A stretch of DNA of 64,000 nt from Verrucomicrobiota bacterium. GTDB taxonomy: Bacteria; Verrucomicrobiota; Verrucomicrobiia; Limisphaerales; Pedosphaeraceae. The first letter of the stretch is position 1; the number at the start of each line of letters is the position of its first letter. The notes below the pieces were generated by a model. The model saw only the letters and a list, made by a program, of their open reading frames with translations, was not told where the DNA came from and did no database searches. The stretch is from assembly GCA_021325145.1 (NCBI GenBank), contig JAJPHR010000068.1, positions 1 to 64,000 on the forward strand, given 5' to 3'. Positions 19,997-28,778 of the stretch are shown here, piece after piece. Position numbers and translations under genes: made by a program.

Positions 19997-21658
19997 TCAC
20001 AATCCCTCTCCTGCGACACTCAAGAGATTCCGTTCCTCAGGGAGCAGCCGCGCTTGCAACCCGCGCTCGAGATAATGCCGGGCCAGGTCGTGGTTGCCGG
20101 TGCCCGCCAGTATGATTCCGTAATAAGCGGCTATGCTCGGCTCATCCAGGTCTTCTTTTTTCAATCCCTCAAAGAGCTTGAGCGCGTCTTTCCCTTTGCC
20201 TTGGACATAAAGAGAATAGGCGTAAGTGGAGACGACGAACGGGTTTTGGGGCGCGTCTTCATAAACTTCCCGCGCCAGATCATGGCCATGCTGACCTCGC
20301 GGGTACACCAGGAGCGACACTACTGCAAAGTTGTTTTTTAATTCAATCGGCAGCGGTACAAAACCGGCTATCTTGGCCAGCAAATTGTGGAGGGCCGCCG
20401 TATTGCCCGCGGCAGCCAGCCGGTCGTAGAGAGCCAGAAAGGCCCCTTTCTCAATCGGAAAGTTCTCCACGATCGACCATAAAGCTTCGTCCAGTTCCGC
20501 CCCCCAATGCCAGGCGATTGTTCGATTCACTACATCGTTAAGCGATTCGACACGCTTCGAGGCCGCAGTCAGGGCGCTGCGCCACTCAACCGAAGCCGCC
20601 AGCGTTTGGTTCTGGGCCCGCAAAGCGCGGGCCCGCAGCAGATGACGCAGGTAATCCATGTCTTTCCAGTCCTGCTTTTCCAGCATTGAATCCAGGGCCT
20701 GCCAGTCGCCAATCGCCGCATAGCCATCAGCCATGATCATGGGCAACGGCAAATTGGTTCGGATCTCGGGCGCGATGGACTCCGTCCAAACCACCGCTGG
20801 TTTTGCCTGGCCGTGCTGAACCAGCCAGCCAGCCATTTCGTAGGCCATTGCCGAATTGGTTGCGGCCGACCGCTGGAGGGAAGCGAGGCAGGCGGAAAAA
20901 CGCTCGTCCAGTAACATCTGCAATGCGTCCAGGTAGAACAGCCGATCGGCAAACCGGCACGTCGGTTCCTGCTGAAGTTCATCCGTGTAAGCCAGCGCCT
21001 TGGACGACGAGTGGTTCCGCAGAGCATCCTGAGCCAGCTGCCGCAGGGCCTCCAGCCGCACCACTGGATTTGACCGCAGAGCGTTCAGACTGGCCCGCGC
21101 CGCATTTGCCTTAGTGCCGTTGTCCACCACCAGCCGGCTAATGGCCAGGTTAAGCTGGGAGGCCGCATTCGTTGGCTCGAGCCGCACCGCCTCGGCGTAG
21201 TGCATTTCGGCATCCGAATAGCTGTTCTGCGCCCAGGCAAGGGAGCCCATGACCTTATGGTATTCGGCCGTCTTTTTCCCCGCCGCATCAATCGAGGCCA
21301 GCACTTCCTTGGCCTGCCCCAAATCGCCCAAAACCAATGCCGTCTTCGCCAAATCCATGCGATTTTGCATTGCAAGTGGTTCCAATTCAACCACTCGGCG
21401 ACGCCACCAAATTCCGTTTCGCGAACCGGCCCGCTCGGCCAACTCGGCAAACATCCGGCACGCCGGGAGATCACCTGGATTGAGTTGCAGCGCCCGTTGC
21501 AGACAAAGCATGGCGTTCGTGGTGTCCGATTTGGCCATAAACCCCGCAGCCTCTTTGACCAGATGCTTCTGCCTCCAGTGCCGGTAGCCGGAGCGGCCCA
21601 GCACGAGCCCACCTGCCAACAAGCCGATCCCCAAGGTGATGTAAATCAGTTTCTTCAT
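19997..21658 (-). CDS. Membrane-anchored TPR protein (PrsT-like), paralogue 1
   Basis: A 553-residue protein with a single N-terminal membrane anchor (LIYITLGIGLLAGGLVL) and then tetratricopeptide-like helical repeats throughout, for example AMLCLQRALQLNPGDLPACRMFAEL, MHYAEAVRLEPTNAAS and STYAYSLYVQGKGKDALKLF. It should face the periplasm and act as a scaffold in polysaccharide assembly or surface-protein export, like the TPR proteins found in exosortase loci. It is the first gene of the minus-strand cluster and diverges from the Wza-type gene. A clear paralogue sits at 49209-50882: both have CLQRALQLNP near the N terminus, STYAYSL and SAYYG near the C terminus, and end just after LLPEE. Confidence 0.8.
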   Translation of the reverse strand: MKKLIYITLGIGLLAGGLVLGRSGYRHWRQKHLVKEAAGFMAKSDTTNAMLCLQRALQLNPGDLPACRMFAELAERAGSRNGIWWRRRVVELEPLAMQNRMDLAKTALVLGDLGQAKEVLASIDAAGKKTAEYHKVMGSLAWAQNSYSDAEMHYAEAVRLEPTNAASQLNLAISRLVVDNGTKANAARASLNALRSNPVVRLEALRQLAQDALRNHSSSKALAYTDELQQEPTCRFADRLFYLDALQMLLDERFSACLASLQRSAATNSAMAYEMAGWLVQHGQAKPAVVWTESIAPEIRTNLPLPMIMADGYAAIGDWQALDSMLEKQDWKDMDYLRHLLRARALRAQNQTLAASVEWRSALTAASKRVESLNDVVNRTIAWHWGAELDEALWSIVENFPIEKGAFLALYDRLAAAGNTAALHNLLAKIAGFVPLPIELKNNFAVVSLLVYPRGQHGHDLAREVYEDAPQNPFVVSTYAYSLYVQGKGKDALKLFEGLKKEDLDEPSIAAYYGIILAGTGNHDLARHYLERGLQARLLPEERNLLSVAGEGL

Positions 21659-22131
21659 CGCCGCCGCTGTGGACGGTTATCCGGAATTTCCCGGATAAAC
21701 TCGCCACACCTGATATCCGTGCATTGCCAAATTCACATTTAGCAAAGAGGTGCTTACGTTTCACGTTACTATTCGGCGACGATTGTTACGGATTGGAGGA
21801 CTTATCGTGGCCTGTGGCTCGCAAACCATGGCTTCTACCTTTTATTTTTCATTTGGAAATCACTCCGCTGATGGATTGACCAAACCGAACCGCTTCTTCA
21901 CCGAATCGTTGCTGTTCAGCCTCAGTCCCGTAACACTCCATCTTTAGCGTGGGGGTTCATGAAAGTTGACAATGCTTCGTCGGCCACTGAAACCGAATGG
22001 TTGGCAGGTGATGCCATGCTGGCGATTGCCGGTGATGGCATCCCTCAGAGGCAACTCGAAGCCTTTTTTTCCAGGCAAAGGCCCCGGCATCGCGCCATCA
22101 CGTGTCCTCGGCGAAGCCTTTGATTTGAGTC
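21659..22131. promoter_or_regulatory. Divergent control region between the TPR cluster and the export genes
   Basis: The 473 bp must hold promoters for the leftward TPR/barrel/protease cluster and the rightward Wza/Wzc genes. It contains the dyad at 21677-21698. A 65-codon frame at 21750-21947 is probably chance. No clear sigma-70 or sigma-54 element could be read with confidence. Confidence 0.45.
21677..21698. promoter_or_regulatory. Dyad symmetry, candidate operator
   Basis: TTATCCGG and CCGGATAA form a perfect inverted repeat around AATTTC. It lies 19 bp upstream of the TPR gene start at 21658, in the divergent region. Its core CCGGAATTTCCCGG is nearly the same as the core CCGGAAATTTCCGG of the palindrome at 25132-25151 before the flippase gene. 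This may be a shared regulator site. Confidence 0.4.
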
Positions 22132-22893
22132 ATGCACCGGAAAAGTTTTTCAATAGGTATTTGTCTGGCGCTCGCCATTGTCGCCCTTTCAATTCAGGGT
22201 TTTTGCGGCGAGCCGACCACGTTGACCAATGCCAGCCAGCCAGCCGAGTTTGAGGGGTATATCAAACAGCTCGCCGCCCGTCTGATGACCAACGCCGCAA
22301 CTCCACCCACCAATTCCATATCCTCGTCCTCTTCCACCAATGCCGTTCTGATCCCGCTCGATACGCTGGATGACGTGCATAAGCTTGCCCTCGGAGATCG
22401 GGTTAGCTATCGCGTTATCGAGGACAAGGAGGATCCCAAGGAAATATGTGTCACCGACTCTGGCGAATTGGAGATCCCGAATCTGGGGCGGGTTCCCGCC
22501 GTTGGAAAAACCTGTTTGCAACTCGCGAGTCAAATCAAGTCGGTCCTGGAAAAAAAATACTACTTCCAGGCAACCGTGGTGCTCTCCGTTGACACTATAA
22601 ACAAGACCCGGGGCAGAATCTACCTGGCAGGAAGGGTGAGAGTCCCCGGCTATCTGGACATCCCGGCTGATGAAGTCTTTACGGTCAGCAAGGCGATTCT
22701 CAGGGCCGGTGGGTTTGGTGATTTCGCTGACCAACGGCACGTCAAGGTGACGCGAAAGCGAAATGGAGCGAGCGATGACCAGGTGATCACCGTTGACGTC
22801 GTCAAAATTCTGGAAAAAGGCCAGGCAGGCCAGGACCTCGAACTACAGCCGGATGACCGGGTGTTTGTCCCATCCAAACTATACAATTTTTGA
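22132..22893 (+). CDS. Polysaccharide export protein, Wza/SLBB family
   Basis: A 253-residue periplasmic/outer-membrane protein. After a signal peptide (GICLALAIVALSIQGFCG) and a Ser/Thr/Asn-rich linker, residues 80-160 form a Poly_export domain (LALGDRVSYRVIEDKEDPKEICVTDSGELEIPNLGRV in two parts, then KYYFQATVVLSV), followed by an SLBB domain (GRIYLAGRVRVPGYLDIP ... ILRAGGFGDFADQRHVKVTR). It should form the export pore that works with the Wzc-type protein encoded next. It is shorter than E. coli Wza (about 380) and lacks a clear lipobox and the C-terminal transmembrane helix, so outer-membrane insertion may depend on another protein such as the beta-barrel at 18679. Stop and next start overlap as TGATG. 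Confidence 0.88.
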   Translation: MHRKSFSIGICLALAIVALSIQGFCGEPTTLTNASQPAEFEGYIKQLAARLMTNAATPPTNSISSSSSTNAVLIPLDTLDDVHKLALGDRVSYRVIEDKEDPKEICVTDSGELEIPNLGRVPAVGKTCLQLASQIKSVLEKKYYFQATVVLSVDTINKTRGRIYLAGRVRVPGYLDIPADEVFTVSKAILRAGGFGDFADQRHVKVTRKRNGASDDQVITVDVVKILEKGQAGQDLELQPDDRVFVPSKLYNF

Positions 22894-24959
22894 TGAAAGA
22901 GGCCATAGCAACGTTAAGCGAAGGCACGAACTATCCCCTGATTTCGCTGATCGGATTGAGCCGGCGCTTTCTTTACTTTTTAAAGCGCCTGTGGTGGGTC
23001 CCCACGCTGGCCGTGGCGTTGGGGCTGGGTGCGCAGTGGGTTTATACGTATTTTCGTCCGCCCGCGGCAATAGCGCAGTCGCGGATGCTAGTAGGGGGCA
23101 AGATCAGAATCCCGGAGGGCGGTCTGTACGCTGAGGAGTGGCAAAACTTCTTCGGCACGCAGGTTGAACTGATGCAGGGCGACAAGATCCGCCGGCGTGC
23201 CCTGGACAGGCTGCAAAGGCTTAAGCAGACCAAGAATGAGTCTCCGGTTCACCTTGAAGTCACGCAGCCGCGAAAAACAACGATTTTTGTCCTGGAAGCC
23301 ACGGGCAAAGACCAGACGTACACCCTAAACTTTCTCAATGCGCTGATGGATGAATACCTGGCTTACCGGAAGGAAGTCCGGGCTGTGTCCTCGGACGATA
23401 CGCTGGCCTCGCTCACGACCCAATTTCTCGAGCAGGAAAAAGAACTCAAGCGGCAACAACAAATCATGCTCGAGTTTAAGCGAACCAACAGTGTGGCGCT
23501 GCTTCAGGAGGACAGCTCCAGCGCCAACCTGGCCACTTTGAACCAGGAACTGACTGAGCTTAAATTGCAACGCGCCCTGCTGGCAGGTTCCACGAAGCCG
23601 GCCAGCCCCAAATCCGGCGCCCCGGCCCCGGCGGAAACGGCCGCCTCGACGGAACCTAACCAGACCGCCCTCGCCCGGCCCCTCTCCGAAACCAATGAAA
23701 AAACGAAGCAAACGCTGGAGATGCTAAAGTTTCAGAAGGAGCAATTGTCGCGGTATCTAAGACCGGAACATCCCAAGATGGAAAAACTCGACTTGGATAT
23801 TGCGCAGGCCGAGAAGCTGGTTGCGCTGCAAAAAAATGGCGATGTGGAGCAAGTGAACGCGGCCCGCGAGTCCCTTGATTTGAAGATCAAAAGTTTGGAA
23901 GACACGATCAATGAATTGGAGGGCAAGATGGTCGATGCCAACCGACGCCTGGCCGAGTACTCGCTCCTCAACGAGAACCTGGAGCGTGTTCAGGCTCTGT
24001 ATGACCATCTGCTGCACCTGCTGCAGAACGTGGGATTGGACAAGAACGTGGACCAGGAAACCGTGGTAATCATGGATCAGGCTGCTCCAGCAGTTGCGGA
24101 AAAGAGAATGGTCCAAAAAGCGCTCGCCGGAATCATCGGCTTGATCGTCGGGCTGGCCATCGTTGGGTTCGTCGCCGCCGGGGACGACCGAATCACCTCG
24201 GTTGGCGAGCTAAAGCTGCACTTTCCCGAAACGCTCGTCGGCCAGATTCCCGATGTTTCCCCCAGCCGCGGTAACGGCTCGCTCGAACTGCTTGATTCAA
24301 AAGACCGAAGGCATGTATTCGTCGAATCCTACCGCTCCATTCGCACCAGCCTGCTCTGCATGGCCCCTGCCAAAGGCCGCCCCCGAACAATTTTGGTTAC
24401 CAGCGCCATGCCCGACGAAGGTAAATCCACCGTTACCATTAATCTCGCTCGAAGCCTGGCTTTCGCCGGCTGGAAGGTTGTGTTGGTGGATGGCGACCTG
24501 CGGACCGGGAAGCTTCACGAAGCCCTGGGCCTGCCCGACGAGCCCGGGCTGAACCAGTTGCCCGCATACAACGGCGAATTCAGAAACCTGCCCATGGCCA
24601 CGTCCGTGGCGAACCTTTATTTTATGCCGCGCGGAGCGGCTTCCACGGACTGTGGTGAACTTTTCATCAGCCCGACGATTGACCGGCTGCTGGAGGAGTT
24701 GTCCTCCACCTTCGATTACGTTCTCATCGATAGTGCGCCCATTTTCGCAGCTTCCGACACACTGAGCCTGGCTTCAAAGGTGGACGGATCAATCTTTGTC
24801 TTGCGGGACTCTTTCACGCGAACACGCCTGGCGCGGGAAGCGCTTGGCCATCTTTATCAACTGGAAGTACCGGTGCTGGGAATCATTTTCAATCGGACGA
24901 ATGGTTCGAGCAGCAATTATCCCTATTTCAAGAATTCAGAGTATCACATGCCTGCATAG
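22893..24959 (+). CDS. Polysaccharide co-polymerase with tyrosine-kinase domain, Wzc-like
   Basis: A 688-residue inner-membrane protein. Residues 1-60 include the first membrane helix (LWWVPTLAVALGLGAQWVYTYF) and start the Wzz domain. A long coiled coil spans about 160-390, with an Ala/Pro-rich insert near 235. A second membrane helix lies at about 410-430 (ALAGIIGLIVGLAIVGFVAA). The cytoplasmic BY-kinase follows: Walker A SAMPDEGKST near 510, Walker A' VDGDLRTGK near 535 and Walker B YVLIDSAPI near 612. The tail NYPYFKNSEYHMPA has three Tyr, a small autophosphorylation cluster. The protein should control chain length and couple to the Wza-type protein encoded just before. I chose the ATG at 22893, which overlaps the upstream stop by one base, over a TTG one codon earlier. 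Confidence 0.92.
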   Translation: MKEAIATLSEGTNYPLISLIGLSRRFLYFLKRLWWVPTLAVALGLGAQWVYTYFRPPAAIAQSRMLVGGKIRIPEGGLYAEEWQNFFGTQVELMQGDKIRRRALDRLQRLKQTKNESPVHLEVTQPRKTTIFVLEATGKDQTYTLNFLNALMDEYLAYRKEVRAVSSDDTLASLTTQFLEQEKELKRQQQIMLEFKRTNSVALLQEDSSSANLATLNQELTELKLQRALLAGSTKPASPKSGAPAPAETAASTEPNQTALARPLSETNEKTKQTLEMLKFQKEQLSRYLRPEHPKMEKLDLDIAQAEKLVALQKNGDVEQVNAARESLDLKIKSLEDTINELEGKMVDANRRLAEYSLLNENLERVQALYDHLLHLLQNVGLDKNVDQETVVIMDQAAPAVAEKRMVQKALAGIIGLIVGLAIVGFVAAGDDRITSVGELKLHFPETLVGQIPDVSPSRGNGSLELLDSKDRRHVFVESYRSIRTSLLCMAPAKGRPRTILVTSAMPDEGKSTVTINLARSLAFAGWKVVLVDGDLRTGKLHEALGLPDEPGLNQLPAYNGEFRNLPMATSVANLYFMPRGAASTDCGELFISPTIDRLLEELSSTFDYVLIDSAPIFAASDTLSLASKVDGSIFVLRDSFTRTRLAREALGHLYQLEVPVLGIIFNRTNGSSSNYPYFKNSEYHMPA

Positions 24960-25131
24960 GCTTGGTGATTCGATGCGGCTGGAGACACCCCGCTCCGGTT
25001 ATTAACCCATCGACGGTTCCTGCGGTCCCGGGGTTGGTGCGATCATGCCGCTGGTGCGGATCGACGCAAGCGGGCCGAAGGTCCGGCAATGTTGCGACAC
25101 CTAAAACAAACCAGTGTTTCTGCCAAAGGTT

Positions 25132-25151
25132 CTGCCGGAAATTTCCGGCAG
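25132..25151. promoter_or_regulatory. 20-bp perfect palindrome upstream of the flippase gene
   Basis: CTGCCGGAAATTTCCGGCAG is a perfect palindrome in the 249-bp gap between the Wzc-like gene and the flippase gene. No T-run follows it, so an operator is more likely than a terminator. Its core matches the dyad at 21677-21698. The gap is the largest inside the assembly operon up to 43252, so a promoter here is plausible. Confidence 0.45.
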
Positions 25152-25208
25152 ATGACCAAGGGCGGCAGCTTGATTTGATGTCCGCGGCGGCTTTTTGAGC
25201 AAAGTCGG

Positions 25209-26714
25209 ATGTTTAAACGAATCTTAAAAACGGTCACAGCCCTCGGAGCCGGCCATGGCGTCCAGACGCTGACGCAACTGCTGACACCGCCTGTGTTCAT
25301 TGGCGCGTACGGCGTGACCGGATACGGGGAATGGCTGGTGCTATCCGCCGCCGTCGGGTACCTCAGCACCCTCGATTTCGGTTTGCAGACTTACGTTTTG
25401 AACGAGCTAACGGCCCTTTATCATCGACAGGAAATGGAGCAGTTCCATCGGGTTCAGTCGGTCGGGCTCATCCTGATGCTTTGTTTCGTGGGTGCTGGTG
25501 CGCTCGCAGCCCTTGGTGCATTGCTGGTGCCGGTGGCGAGCCTGCTGAAAATGGCCGCCGTGCATGGCAATCCGGCCTGGACCATCTTCTGGCTGGCGCT
25601 TCAAGTGTTGGTGAGCATTCCGCTCGGCCAGCTGTTCGGAATCTACCGGACATTTGGACAAACACACCGCGGTGTCATGTGGGGCAATTTTCACAGATTG
25701 TCCCTCCTGGCTCTTACGGTGAGTCTGGCCTTTTTGAAAGTTCCTTTCTGGGTGATCGCATTCGGCCAGTTTCTGGCCAGTGTGCTGTTCGTCCTGGCGT
25801 TGCTGATTTGGCTGAAACATAATCAACCGGAGGTTTGCCCCCGGTTGGATTACTGGAACAAGACGCTGGCGGGCCAAATCCTCAAACCCAGCGCTTTTTT
25901 CGGTTTTTTCATCCTCAACAATTTTCTGGTTTACCAGGCGCCGGTCCTTTTGTTGCAGCGGTTTTTAGGCCCGGAAGTGGTGGTGGCATTCAGCGTCGCG
26001 CGGATGCTTTTCTCCTTCGTACGGCAGGGCGCCGCGCTGGCCCAACAGGCCATCTACCCGGAGGTGACACGGCTGAACGGGATTGGCGAGAAGACAAAGT
26101 TGGCGCGGCTTTACGTTCTTTTCGAGGCGGTCATGCTGACTACGGTCCTGATCATCAACAGCGGCCTGCTGCTGCTGTCGCCAACCCTTCTCTGGCTCTG
26201 GCTCAAACGTCCACAACTCTTCGACCTGCGGGTATTTATTCCCGTGATGCTGGTCTCGATTTTTTCGAGCGTCAAAGAATACAAACTCTACTTCCAGTAC
26301 GCGACAAACAACCATGCACAGACGGGTTTGATGACCTTTCTCTCTTATGCGGTCATGATTCTGGCGTCCATCCCGGCGATTCCAAGGTTCGGCGTCACAG
26401 GTTTTCTGGGCCTCTGGCTGGCGGTCGAGTTGCTCCAGATCGGCTTCGTTCACTACTGCAACACCCGGCTGTTCGCGGCTCAGAGGCCGGAAATCAGCCT
26501 TCAGCCGGCGTTCCGCCTGGGCTTGGTACTGGCAATGGTGGTGGCGCTGATGGTATCGGCTCATTCGTTCCTGCAAACACGCAACTACTTGTGGCAGGGG
26601 CTGGCGGCGTTTCTGGTGATGTCTTTGCTGGCTGGCGTTTCCTATTTCGCCTTTGACATTCGCCTGCTGATTCAGGAGGGCAAAGGTCAGCTCGCCAAAG
26701 TGAGGTTCGGATGA
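25209..26714 (+). CDS. Polysaccharide repeat-unit flippase, Wzx-like
   Basis: A 501-residue protein with about 12 to 14 hydrophobic helices, starting MFKRILKTVTALGAG and with PPVFIGAYGVTGYGEWLVLSA and TLDFGLQTYVLNEL near the N terminus, typical of the polysaccharide-biosynthesis/MATE-like (MOP) flippases. It is expected to move lipid-linked repeat units across the inner membrane. A basic segment ends the protein. It is the first of the tightly packed assembly genes; its TGA overlaps the ATG of the following GT4 gene as ATGA. Together with a Wzy-like gene at 34130 and the Wzc-like gene it points to a Wzx/Wzy-dependent pathway rather than an ABC-dependent one. Confidence 0.85.
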   Translation: MFKRILKTVTALGAGHGVQTLTQLLTPPVFIGAYGVTGYGEWLVLSAAVGYLSTLDFGLQTYVLNELTALYHRQEMEQFHRVQSVGLILMLCFVGAGALAALGALLVPVASLLKMAAVHGNPAWTIFWLALQVLVSIPLGQLFGIYRTFGQTHRGVMWGNFHRLSLLALTVSLAFLKVPFWVIAFGQFLASVLFVLALLIWLKHNQPEVCPRLDYWNKTLAGQILKPSAFFGFFILNNFLVYQAPVLLLQRFLGPEVVVAFSVARMLFSFVRQGAALAQQAIYPEVTRLNGIGEKTKLARLYVLFEAVMLTTVLIINSGLLLLSPTLLWLWLKRPQLFDLRVFIPVMLVSIFSSVKEYKLYFQYATNNHAQTGLMTFLSYAVMILASIPAIPRFGVTGFLGLWLAVELLQIGFVHYCNTRLFAAQRPEISLQPAFRLGLVLAMVVALMVSAHSFLQTRNYLWQGLAAFLVMSLLAGVSYFAFDIRLLIQEGKGQLAKVRFG

Positions 26715-27922
26715 AAGTCGTTCAGACAGTGCACGCCATCTACCACCATTTTGACCTGGCGCGGCAGCTTCATCGACAGGGCATGCTGGAGGCGATATTC
26801 ACCGGCTATCCCCGGTGGAAACTGCGGGACGCTGGCTTGCCGGCGGAAAAAATCCGGACCTTTCCCTGGCTTAGGACCATCCTGATGGCGCAGTATCGCT
26901 ACGGATTCGTCAATCCCTGGCTTGACCGCGAACTGAATTGGATTGCGGGTCAAACTCTGGACGCATACGTCGCCGCGCGTCTGCCGGATTGTGATGTGTT
27001 TGTCGGGATTTCCGGAGCCGGACTGAAGACCTCGCGGACGGTCAAGGCGCGCGGAGGACGCTACATTTGCGATCGGGGATCGGCCCATGTCCGCTTTAGC
27101 GAACGCATCTTGCGGGAGGAATTCGAGCGCTGGGGTCAAACCCTGGCCGCATTCGACGCCCGCATGGTGGCCAAGGAAGAAAGCGAATACGCGGAGGCTG
27201 ATGCAATCACGGTGCCGTCGCGATTCTCCGCCCGCTCGTTCGTTGAAATGGGAGTGCCGCCCGGGAAACTTCGATTCATTCCCTACGGGGTGGACCTCGG
27301 CCGTTTCAGCAAATGCGCGGAGCCCCCGGCAGACCGCTTTGAGGTTTTGTTTGTGGGTGGTGTCTCGTTTCGAAAAGGCGTGCCTTACCTGCTGGCCGCT
27401 TTTGAGCGCCTCAAACATCCACGCAAACGATTGCGCCTGGTGGGCGCGGTCCAGGAGGAAATCAAAACATTCATGCGCGAAAGGAAAGCCGATCACGTTG
27501 AGTTCGTCGGGCCGGTTCCGCAAGCGGATTTAATTGCGATTATGAGCACGAGCCACGTTTTGGTCCTGCCGAGCATCGAGGATGGATTCGGAATGGTTCT
27601 GGGACAGGCGATGGCCTGTGGTTGTCCGGTCATTTGTTCCGCCAACTCGGCTGGCGAGGACATCGCTGAAGATGGAAAGCAGGGCTTCGTCGTGCCGATC
27701 AGGGACCCGGAAGCTATTGCGGCGCGCTTGGAGCAACTTTGTCAGGACCGGGAATTGCGTGATCGAATGGGGAATGCGGCGATGAAAAAAGTCACGCAAC
27801 TGGGCGGCTGGAACGACTACGGAACGCAATATGGGCAACTCTGCCGGGAATTGGCCGGGCGGGCGGATTCGGAAAACTCAGCCTGCCCGATAACACCGCG
27901 GGCCTGCCGCGCAACCGTCTGA
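26711..27922 (+). CDS. Glycosyltransferase family 4
   Basis: A 403-residue GT-B enzyme that should add a sugar from a nucleotide donor to the lipid-linked repeat unit on the cytoplasmic face. The C-terminal Rossmann half starts about 210 (FEVLFVGGVSFRKGVPYLL) and contains LPSIEDGFGMVLGQAMACGCPVI, the donor-site loop of GT4 with the common D/x7/Q variant of the E-x7-E motif. The acceptor half includes SGAGLKTSRTVKARGG and YICDRGSAH, seen in other bacterial GT4 proteins of polysaccharide loci. Donor and acceptor cannot be named. The start overlaps the flippase stop by 4 bp, so the pair is probably translationally coupled. Confidence 0.88.
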   Translation: MKVVQTVHAIYHHFDLARQLHRQGMLEAIFTGYPRWKLRDAGLPAEKIRTFPWLRTILMAQYRYGFVNPWLDRELNWIAGQTLDAYVAARLPDCDVFVGISGAGLKTSRTVKARGGRYICDRGSAHVRFSERILREEFERWGQTLAAFDARMVAKEESEYAEADAITVPSRFSARSFVEMGVPPGKLRFIPYGVDLGRFSKCAEPPADRFEVLFVGGVSFRKGVPYLLAAFERLKHPRKRLRLVGAVQEEIKTFMRERKADHVEFVGPVPQADLIAIMSTSHVLVLPSIEDGFGMVLGQAMACGCPVICSANSAGEDIAEDGKQGFVVPIRDPEAIAARLEQLCQDRELRDRMGNAAMKKVTQLGGWNDYGTQYGQLCRELAGRADSENSACPITPRACRATV

Positions 27923-27929
27923 GGACACC

Positions 27930-28778
27930 ATGTTCACCCAAGCGCGCCAAATAATTCGCCGCACGTCGGGTCTTAGCCGCCTTAAACTGCTGATGGCCAC
28001 GGCCTCGTTCAGCCGGCCCTGGCTCGCCGGCCCGTGCTCTCTGTTTTTGAGATTGCTTTCACGGGACGGAAAATTATCGATCCAATACCGGACCAACGGG
28101 TTGCCCAGGAGGATTTTTCTCAGGCTGGCGCATCTGCAAAGCGATCTTTGCAGCGCCCTTGAATTGGCCGTTGGCGATTGCTACTCCCTCAGCGGCTTGA
28201 AGGAACCAGCCTTCATCGTTGACGGTGGAGGCAACACGGGATTGTTCACGCTGGCGGCGCTTGCCCGCTGGCCGCGAGCGCACGTCGTCATATGCGAGCC
28301 GGTGCCTGACAACCTGGCGATCCTGAAAGAGCACCTTGCGATCAACGGCGCACAGGCGGAATTATTGCCAGTGTGCCTGGGAGGAGCGGAAGGCCGCGCG
28401 CAATTTTACTGCCGCGAGGCGAATCAAGGGAGCTTCGATGCGGACCTGCCCTACCGCTCGGTGATCGAAGTGCGGGTGCAGACGTTGAGCGAAATTTGCC
28501 GCGGTCACGAAGACGAGGAAATCCTGGTAAAGCTCGATATCGAAGGAGCGGAAATCGAGGTGTTGGAGGAATTCCTCAGTCAACCGAGGCCGCGCACCAC
28601 GATCATCGGTGAGTTGCATCGCCACCAGAGCCAAAAATCAACCGTTTGCGAAATCTTGAAGCATTCCGGCTGGCGGGCGCGGTTTCTGCATGAAGATGGG
28701 GAGACTTCGCAGTTTCAGCTTTTTTCAACCGACATGGCGGGCCAACCCGCCGGCCTGACGTCCATTCCCGGCTTATGA
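27930..28778 (+). CDS. FkbM-family SAM-dependent methyltransferase
   Basis: A 282-residue protein. Residues 93-130 carry the Rossmann SAM-binding segment FIVDGGGNTGLFTLAAL and VVICEPVPDNLAILKEHLAINGA, and near 195 the FkbM marker ILVKLDIEGAEIEVLEEF. FkbM-type enzymes O-methylate sugars or polyketides; in this setting methylation of a sugar hydroxyl in the repeat unit is likely. The N-terminal 90 residues are basic and have no domain I can name. It starts 7 bp after the GT4 gene and overlaps the next ORF by 4 bp. Confidence 0.85.
   Translation: MFTQARQIIRRTSGLSRLKLLMATASFSRPWLAGPCSLFLRLLSRDGKLSIQYRTNGLPRRIFLRLAHLQSDLCSALELAVGDCYSLSGLKEPAFIVDGGGNTGLFTLAALARWPRAHVVICEPVPDNLAILKEHLAINGAQAELLPVCLGGAEGRAQFYCREANQGSFDADLPYRSVIEVRVQTLSEICRGHEDEEILVKLDIEGAEIEVLEEFLSQPRPRTTIIGELHRHQSQKSTVCEILKHSGWRARFLHEDGETSQFQLFSTDMAGQPAGLTSIPGL

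Noticed and set aside
21750..21947. A 65-codon frame with MASTFYFSFGN, reminiscent of the mature start of PEP-CTERM proteins
   Set aside because: Too short, no tail and no start context. It may be a relic but nothing else supports it.
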